The notes below the pieces were generated by a model. It worked only from the letters and a program-made list of their open reading frames with translations. It did no database searches and was not told the origin of the DNA. From contig CM055098.1 in NCBI GenBank assembly GCA_029204225.1, positions 54,878,282 to 54,942,281 of the forward strand: DNA of 64,000 nucleotides, read 5' to 3'. The DNA comes from Diphasiastrum complanatum (taxonomy: Eukaryota > Streptophyta > Lycopodiopsida > Lycopodiales > Lycopodiaceae). Each line of letters opens with the position of its first letter. Position 1 is the stretch's first letter. Below, piece after piece: positions 57,097-64,000 of the stretch. The position numbers were made by a program, and so were the translations under genes.

Positions 57097-58569
57097 GTAA
57101 GTCTTCCTGTCTAATAAGATGTACGATTTCCACTTCTCTCCTGACAGTATATGGTTTCTATCTGTTGAATTTGGTTCTCTGATTTTGTTCGTATCGTCTC
57201 TGACAATGCCGGTTGGTTTGTGAGAAAGGACAAATGCGCAATGTTGGATCGCTTATCGAGCATCAGCATTGATATCGCACAATGTTGCTATAGAAATTGA
57301 TCATCAATTCCAAATCTCTTATCCTCTGTGACGTTTGTGCTCTTCTTAGAGGCAGTGATACAGAAGGCACCACAAAAATCTGTGTTAGTCTGTTCACCTG
57401 TGGTGGAGGATAACCGTATCGGAATACTTTATAAGAGAACCTGTAAGCATGCACGTTTGTGCTGTTATTACGTGCTGTATTGCAGATCTGTGAAATCACC
57501 TTCATTCATGTGCAAATGTGCTTTTTGAGTCTTTATAATCTCTCTGCTTCGACTTCTAAGATCCTCTGAAAGATTTCTCTTTTCTGTGGTGCTGGTACAA
57601 ATGTAGATCTGGTAGATTGTTCGAACTTTGAGTTGAGTGAATTCTGCCTATACGCACCCGTTGAAGAGGTTTTGTTGCTTGTGGGCACACACATCACTGA
57701 ATTCAGATCTGTTATATGCATCAGTTTAGCTGAAATCAGAAAGTCACAGTGGCACTACTGCACAATGGCATGATTTGCGTCTTTGTTGGCTCTACAAAGC
57801 ACATGCTAATGCTTGTTTGTTTAGAGTGATTGAGCTAGCTGCATTTAGTATGATAAACACCACAAATATATCTCTATCTTTTCGTAAAATCTGAGGATTT
57901 TGTTGACATTTAACGTCGTCCATCCTAGACTAATTAGACAAGGAGACTAACGTGACAGAGCAGTCGGATAAAATGAACGCAATTTGAAAGTACAAAGTCA
58001 CCATTCTAACAAATACTGGCGGTGCGAGGTGCTTTGGATGTGGTTGTTAACAGTTAACAGTGAAGTAGATTGCGAGCTTGGGTTGACTTAGACCTGACTG
58101 CAAACAAAAGGCAGAAAACCGCCTCATCACTTTGTTAGATGTGCTTTATGAAGCTCAAGTAGATTGATCCACAGATGAACTGAGACTGACAGGAATTTTA
58201 GACCTTCTTTTTGAAGATAGAGATTTTGTGAAAGGGTGAAATGTCCAACTTTTACTATCATTTAGATCACTCAGGCTTCGTAATACTGATTTCAAAGTAA
58301 CGTGATCTTCAGGTTGGCAGCTATCAAGGAAATCACTTTTAGCTTGTTCCTTTTATGAATTTTCAGACAATCCTAGAATAAAATTTAGGAGCTGGTCACA
58401 GATGGTCCTGCAGAAAAATTGAAAATTCTCAACTTGAAGAGTCAGGTTTTATGCAAGCAGTGTTCGGGTGACCAAGAACAAAGGACTAATCGCTGCAAAA
58501 ATTAGGAGGTATCAGACGTATTGGTCCTTACAAACTAAATGTAGTTACTTTTTTTTATCTTTGATGCAG
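57097..58569 (+). other. Putative DP leader intron
   Basis: It spans the GTAAGT donor at 57,097 to the GATGCAG acceptor ending at 58,569. The short open frames inside lack domains. A first intron in the 5' leader is common in plant regulatory genes; here it is inferred. Confidence 0.4.
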
Positions 58570-60602
58570 GGATGGGGATGGGGAGGGGTGGGAGCAGCTT
58601 CAATCGTTTATTTTCAAGCAGAAGAAAGTTTTGACAAGCGTCGTGGAGAGTTTTGGCCCCCTCCACAACTGGAATGATTTTGGGATCATGAATTCTCGAT
58701 CTGAAGGTAGTGAAATCGTAACAGTGACTCCTGGAAAGTCTATCAACAAAGGAAGGCTTCACCAGGCAAAATGTGGTGGTGGCCCCGAATTTCCAGAGAT
58801 ACTCCAGTTAAGTGACAATCATAAATTGTATATCCTGAAGTAATCCTTTACAGTAGATATTTTATATATTCCTGGATGTGCTTCTTACTGTAAAATTTAG
58901 TGATTGTAACAGATGTCTGCTAACTGTCAGAAGTATGATAGGCTCATGTATAAGCACTGACCACCAGCTTGACCATTCTGTCCATATGGTAGCAACTGGA
59001 AAAAAGAAGACTGTTGTTTGTGTGATACTGCCAAATTACTGTTATTAGCTGCAAAATATGCCCTCTTACATAATAAGGCCTTTCTTTGATCTTGTGCATG
59101 TTGTCAATTTTGGATCCCTTAGGCTTTAGCGATAAAGTGATTTGCTTGTAGAACATATTCGCCTTTATAATGAATTGGTGAGCAAATAGAGATGCTGCTT
59201 ATATCTAACTAAACGCTGACATGTTTTTGAGGAAGTTTGCAGGCAGAAGAAAAGGTGCAGTCAGCGATCTTTAGGTGGCCAAGGTGGGAAGGGCCTTCGG
59301 CACTTCAGCCTCAAAGGTCAGTAACTCTAGGAATTTGTCTGAATAGAGCAAGATCATAATGCGTTATATTGATGTCAATGAAAGATTGTTTAAAGAGACA
59401 GTTCCTGTTTTCCACCATAAATATTTGATTTTCCAGCATATGTTGGGGGCAAAAAGGCTTGCTGAAAACCCATATGTTGTTTTGATTGTTGAATGATGTC
59501 TACTTCAAGGACTTTTATGTGGTTGATATTTATCCATAGAGTGATCAAAATCTTGAATCAGAATAATCAAAGAAGGTATGCCGTAGGCAGAACATGAACC
59601 CGAACCAGCTTCTACATGACTTCTACTTTGTACTGGACTATTCTGGAGAACATTCAGCTGAGTGAAAAGGAGGTACATAGTAGCCTGCTTGATAGTTTGT
59701 CAGTAAAGTAAAAACGAATCACATATGACTGGAATTTGATTCCACTCAGCCAAACATAAGGCATACAAGAAATTCTTCTTTTGGGAAAACTGAAGCTAAG
59801 CTGATTAAGCTAACAGCTATTTTTTTATTTATCAGCTTGTAATTTTGGAACGACGTCTTTTATAAGAACCATTAGACAAAAATGTGTCTCTGCATAAGCT
59901 TTACGAATCTGAAATCATCCAGGTGAACCTTGCTCATACTTCATCTAGATATTTATGTGCCTCATGGCATGAATGTTGTGTATAGTAATTTATCTCCTTT
60001 GTTCTGAGGGCATTCAAGGGTATTTTGATTATCTCGTTTCAGGATTTTACACCATAAAAACCATTTCATGTTAACAAAGGAATGAGAAACTCTTGCCCAT
60101 AACTATTAAAAGCTTAAAGCACCTTACTATGATTGATAGGCTAATCTGCCTTTACTCATTCCTCTTGTTCGCAGAAATTAGGGAACGAATCCTGGAGAAT
60201 CTAATGCTTAGCATTTATAAATTGCCAATTAATGAATTGTTTGTGTGCTTCAACAAACTTTTTGGAACCTTAACACTTTGTGCTTCACTTGTTAGGGTTG
60301 CCACATGAATGCATGTGACAAGTTACTCTTTAGATACTTGTATAGTGCATCTTCAGTGCAAGTGTAACCATTTTTTGTTCATGCAGTGTGTGAGAAGGTT
60401 AGGAGTAAAGGTCGGACAACTTACAATGAGGTGAGCTACTGATCTCAATTGATCTTCTTATTTGCTCCTCAGTTGTACTTTTCCAGGGGACATGGAATTT
60501 GGATGCGTGACTGTTTTATTTCATGTGTGACTTTGTACCTTAGTCATCTAGGCCCTGGTAAGTGCTCAGGAGAAACGTGTTCTTTATGATACATGGATAT
60601 GT

Positions 60603-60656
<54 letters not shown>

Positions 60657-62787
60657 GCCTAAAAAGCACACAAAGAAATTTTTTTGAAGAAAAGCAGCTC
60701 CCAAAACAACATTAAAGGGATCATTGCAACTCAAAATTTGGTCGGATATTTTAAAGTTTCAATTCAGTGTGGCCGCTTTCACAAGGGCCTCGTGTCAACA
60801 AAAACACCACAGGAATTTTTTTATAGAAAAGTAACTCCCAAAACAACAGTTAAGGGATTGTAGTAACTCATAAGGGACCCTTATGTTTTAAATGGACCAA
60901 TGGGAAAATTCCATATTGAATTAAGGACTCGCCCGGTGGAAACGCCCCCCTGTCAGAAACCTGATATTTCCATTTTATCATATCAATTGTGCAGATTTGT
61001 TTATAGCTAGCTCTATCCATTGAAAAGAAATTCCAACACTTTTCAGTATAGTCTTTGTATTATTCCGGTTATTTAAGGAAGTTCTTTCTGTTCAATTAAG
61101 TTACTGAAACAAGTTTTGATTCATATAGTTCTGCCCAAAAAATAGCCTCCTGTTCAAGAAAGAAGATAGAAAAAATTAAGTGAGGATCTCTGGATTCATT
61201 AGAGGTCATTGACATTTTTGTCTTGTTCTAATCTTTGCGATGAATGCCAGGTAGCAGATGAACTAGTTGCAGAGTTTGCCAGCCCACAGAATGCCAATGT
61301 TTCTCCTGATCAGGTGTGCCGTCTGTCATTATCTCTGTCCTCTTGCATCAATCTCCAAACAGAGTTTTTTCTGCTGAGCCTAAGGTGAACTAAGTGAATG
61401 ATTTGTATATCAGCATCAATATGACGACAAAAACATCCGACGCCGTGTTTACGATGCATTGAATGTCCTCATGGCGATGGAAATCATCTTTAAGGACAAG
61501 AAGTGTATACAATGGAAGGGTCTTCCAAGCACTAATGTTGCTAATATTGAGGAGCTGAAGGTAGGAGTTTGATAAGTTTTTCATCTTTCAATTACTTTCA
61601 CCTACTCATGGCAAGATTATGATTGTGACCCACAAACCTCTTTCAAAGCTTGACATTATCAGTGCATTTTGTAGTCTGCAATGATGCAACTGGAAGCCAG
61701 AATTGCGAGAAAGGCAACATACATAAATGAGCTGGAAGAGCAGGTGATTTAGATAATATCAGCAAACACATTCACGATTTTGAAATCTATGTACTAACAA
61801 TGGATATTTTTTTGTCTAACTTGTTAGACATTCTTGTATGGAGCTGATAGAACATTGAATCCAACCTCTTAAAGTCATCATTGTACCTTTTTGGCATGCT
61901 TGGACCTCGCTTTTGGCTTTCTTTCCTAGATGAGCTATTTCATTTGTATGACAAAGCAGAGATTACATTTTTGTGATGAAGATCTTAGGTCTTGAGAACC
62001 TTGTACAAAGGAACAAGAGGATATATAATAGCTGTGGACAATTTCCTGCGGGTGGTATTGCCCTCCCCTTCATTCTGGTGCAGGTACTGATAAAACAGAA
62101 ATACATGCAGCTGGCAGTTCTCGAACCCCCCCCCAAAAAAAAAAAAACAAAACAAACAAACAAACAAACAAACCCATCCAAGCAACTAAGGACGAAAGAC
62201 TAATTATATCACACAATCTTTGCTTACTTCACATCTAGCTAATATAAGATCCAATTCATCCAATATTTCATGCGGCTTGCAGACACAGCCACATGCAACA
62301 GTGGAAATAGAGATATCTGAGGATATGCAGGTGGTGCATTTTGAGTTTAATAGGTTTGGTTCTCTCTTTCCATGATCTTAGCAGGTTTTAAAGTATTGAA
62401 ATGTCTGTTTTCCTTTTGTACGATCTTTACACTCCCCCTTTTTTATCTTTCAAAAATGATAATTAGGGAGAGGTCTGCTATCACATATTTGTAGAGCTTG
62501 ACTTTTTCTGTTTATTGTAAATGTGCAGCACACCCTTTGAGCTACATGATGATACGTATGTGCTAAAGGCCATGAGCTCTACTGATAAGACAATAGCCAG
62601 TTATGCAGATATGGAAATTCGAAAGCCCACCTTTGATATTAATGAGCCTTTAGAATCTCCTTACAATTCAATAAGTAGTTCTGCAACTTTGTACAGTATG
62701 CCAGATGCAGCTGTTGTAACCACCACTACATCCCCACCGTTTCCAACAACTCTGAAATCACATTTAAAACAAGAGAATAACCTGTAG
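58570..62787 (+). CDS. DP: E2F dimerisation partner (DP) transcription factor
   Basis: Nuclear partner of E2F proteins; the heterodimer binds cell-cycle promoters. Exons by hand: 58,570-58,827 (ATG at 58,688; donor could be 58,839), 59,243-59,316, 60,387-60,430, 61,251-61,313, 61,414-61,560, 61,675-61,743, 61,982-62,083, 62,283-62,353 and 62,529-62,787. Phases join throughout, giving about 322 residues from [11 protein letters not shown]. The winged-helix DNA-binding domain reads [32 protein letters not shown] and [17 protein letters not shown], including the conserved RRRVYD. The dimerisation part follows: [68 protein letters not shown] and STPFELHDD. The order matches plant DPa/DPb. The N terminus and first-exon choice are the weak points. 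Introns carry CT and AAAC microsatellites. Confidence 0.92.
60604..60654 (+). repeat. (CT)n microsatellite in DP intron
   Basis: About 25 CT units, between the exons ending at 60,430 and starting at 61,251. The minus-strand arginine-glutamate open frame across it is an artefact. Confidence 0.95.
62130..62175 (+). repeat. C9A12 run and (AAAC)n in DP intron
   Basis: CCCCCCCCC, an A-run and about seven AAAC units fill the intron between the exons ending at 62,083 and starting at 62,283. Confidence 0.9.
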
Positions 62788-62917
62788 TACAAGCTGTGGT
62801 TGGGGTGACTGGTGATGAATACATTGAAGTGATTGCTGGAGAGCTCTATAGCTGTTCTTCGTCATATGTGCATTGACTTTTATGTGATGAGTGCACCCAT
62901 TCAAGTTTCCTGCAAAC

Positions 62918-62958
<41 letters not shown>

Positions 62959-63479
62959 GACAGTGTTAATGTTGCAAACCTCAGTTCACATCCTCTGATG
63001 TCAAAGAAGTTTCAACTTGAAATTTTGATGTAGATTGGGGTGTCAGGAAATTCAGTGCTTGTCAAATCACTTGCTGCAATAATTCATTATACCACAATGG
63101 GTAATATGCAACAAATTCTTTCAAGACCCAAGTAGTCAAGCAGTGCTGGTTGGCTAAGATTTCTGTTGATTGAATCCTATAATCATTGTTTTAAGATGCA
63201 AATTTTTTCTAAGCCGTATTTTATGACTTCATTGACTACTCAAACTTAGTTTTGTGAATCTGGATATATTCCAATCTGACAAATAGATATTTAATGATGG
63301 GCAGTAAGCAACGACATTGCTGATATTGTGCAATGATTGCACAAGGCACTAGAAATGTAGTTGTAGAAACATGGTATGTTGTTGATTTTAGAAATTAAGC
63401 ATTTGATTTTGATGGCCTTTTGTGAAATACCTTTTACTAACTTTTCTAAATCGTTTTGTACATGTCTTTAACCTAGTCC
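62788..63479. other. DP 3' flank
   Basis: Probable 3' untranslated region after the stop at 62,785-62,787, with a (CT)n tract at 62,921-62,953. No separate gene or clear polyadenylation signal stands out. Confidence 0.45.
62921..62953 (+). repeat. (CT)n microsatellite downstream of DP
   Basis: About 16 CT units about 135 bases after the DP stop codon, so possibly within the 3' untranslated region. Confidence 0.93.
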
Positions 63480-64000
63480 ATGTGGAGCTGGCTAAAAAGA
63501 TGTCATTCATCACATGTGGCAAATGGTCTGCCACTATTACGGCATGATGAGATAGATCAAGACATTATTAAATGTAGGGCTTTGATGATATTTGAGCTCA
63601 ATCCTAAGTTGCATGGATTGTGGCATGATGATTTTATTCCTATTAATGTTTTTTTTTCATTCCATGGAAGAGATTATGAGGTTCAAATATCCAACATGAA
63701 GCAGTGGGCTTGGACTTTTTGTTTGGTGCCACGTGAAAAAGAGAGAAGCTCTCTTTCCATATGGAGGAAAACATTACAAGTACTCAAAATGGAAAGATCT
63801 TTGGCCAGATTATCCTAGGATGAAGGCATATGCACTTTACGAGGATCCACGTGTTCCAGTCAAACATATGCGTGTTATAGTAGGGGATGTTATTGATGGA
63901 AATGTAGCTGGTTACATTAACAGTTCGTGCAAGTCTAAAGAGCTAACAAATATGGAAGGGAGATTGGAACCTGGGAATGGTCCATGGATGGAAGATGGAG
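63480..64000 (+). pseudogene. Open coding remnant at window end, perhaps SET-like
   Basis: A first frame starts MWSWLKRCHSSHVANGLPLL and reads RHDEIDQDIIKCRALMIFEL, YEVQISNMKQWAWTFCLVPR. Near 63,755 the sense shifts to another frame (PYGGKHYKYSKWKDLWPDYP, MRVIVGDVIDGNVAGYINSS) that stays open to the window edge. GNVAGYINSS recalls SET-domain proteins, but I cannot see the full motif set. The frameshift suggests a pseudogene, unless a tiny intron or sequence error is involved. Confidence 0.35.

Overview
The window is plant nuclear DNA dominated by transposable elements, with two intron-containing host genes. The host genes have clear land-plant homologues: an ArfGAP-plus-C2 protein of the AGD11/12/13 (ZAC) type and an E2F dimerisation partner (DP). 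Long introns, (CT)n tracts, tRNA-derived SINEs, a SWIM-finger MULE remnant and several Copia and Gypsy families fit a medium-to-large plant genome. A non-flowering lineage is possible, but the sequence alone does not settle it. There are no bacterial operons, CRISPR arrays or rRNA genes.

Layout. 1-2,402: right part of an LTR with its primer-binding site, a scrap of Copia gag and a broken Gypsy integrase. 2,403-5,325: GATC-rich DNA, unrecognised coding remnants and two partial copies of one LTR. 5,326-8,432: leader and gag of a gag-carrying LTR element (copy 1), cut off inside its zinc knuckles. 8,432-12,764: a minus-strand Copia element lacking its 3' LTR. About 12,890-15,140: a second minus-strand Copia without its reverse transcriptase. 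15,145-19,569: copy 2 of the gag-carrying element, made of a tandem-repeat leader, gag and a probable LTR, with no pol. 19,400-23,800: unrecognised remnants and quiet DNA.

23,818-35,237 (minus): the AGD12-like gene. One intron of about 8.8 kb holds LTR-retrotransposon fragments in both orientations. 36,550-43,780: a SINE, a perfect 42-bp palindrome, LTR pieces, and a minus-strand Copia fragment with a 1,091-bp LTR. 43,900-45,480: a cluster of foldback and hairpin repeats. 46,500-54,730: a MULE/SWIM pseudogene, a Copia gag split by insertion of a plus-strand Copia of the same family as the minus copy, then a LINE tail. 55,390-56,520: a second SINE, a hairpin and unrecognised remnants. 56,750-62,787 (plus): the DP gene with a separate leader exon. 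63,480-64,000: an open coding remnant running off the window.

Only the two host genes look intact. The AGD12-like protein would act at membranes, combining Arf GTP hydrolysis with C2-mediated lipid binding. DP would act in the nucleus as the E2F partner at cell-cycle promoters. Every pol or gag region carries stops, frameshifts, deletions or lost catalytic residues. Exon borders were set by hand from GT/AG sites, phase and family resemblance.
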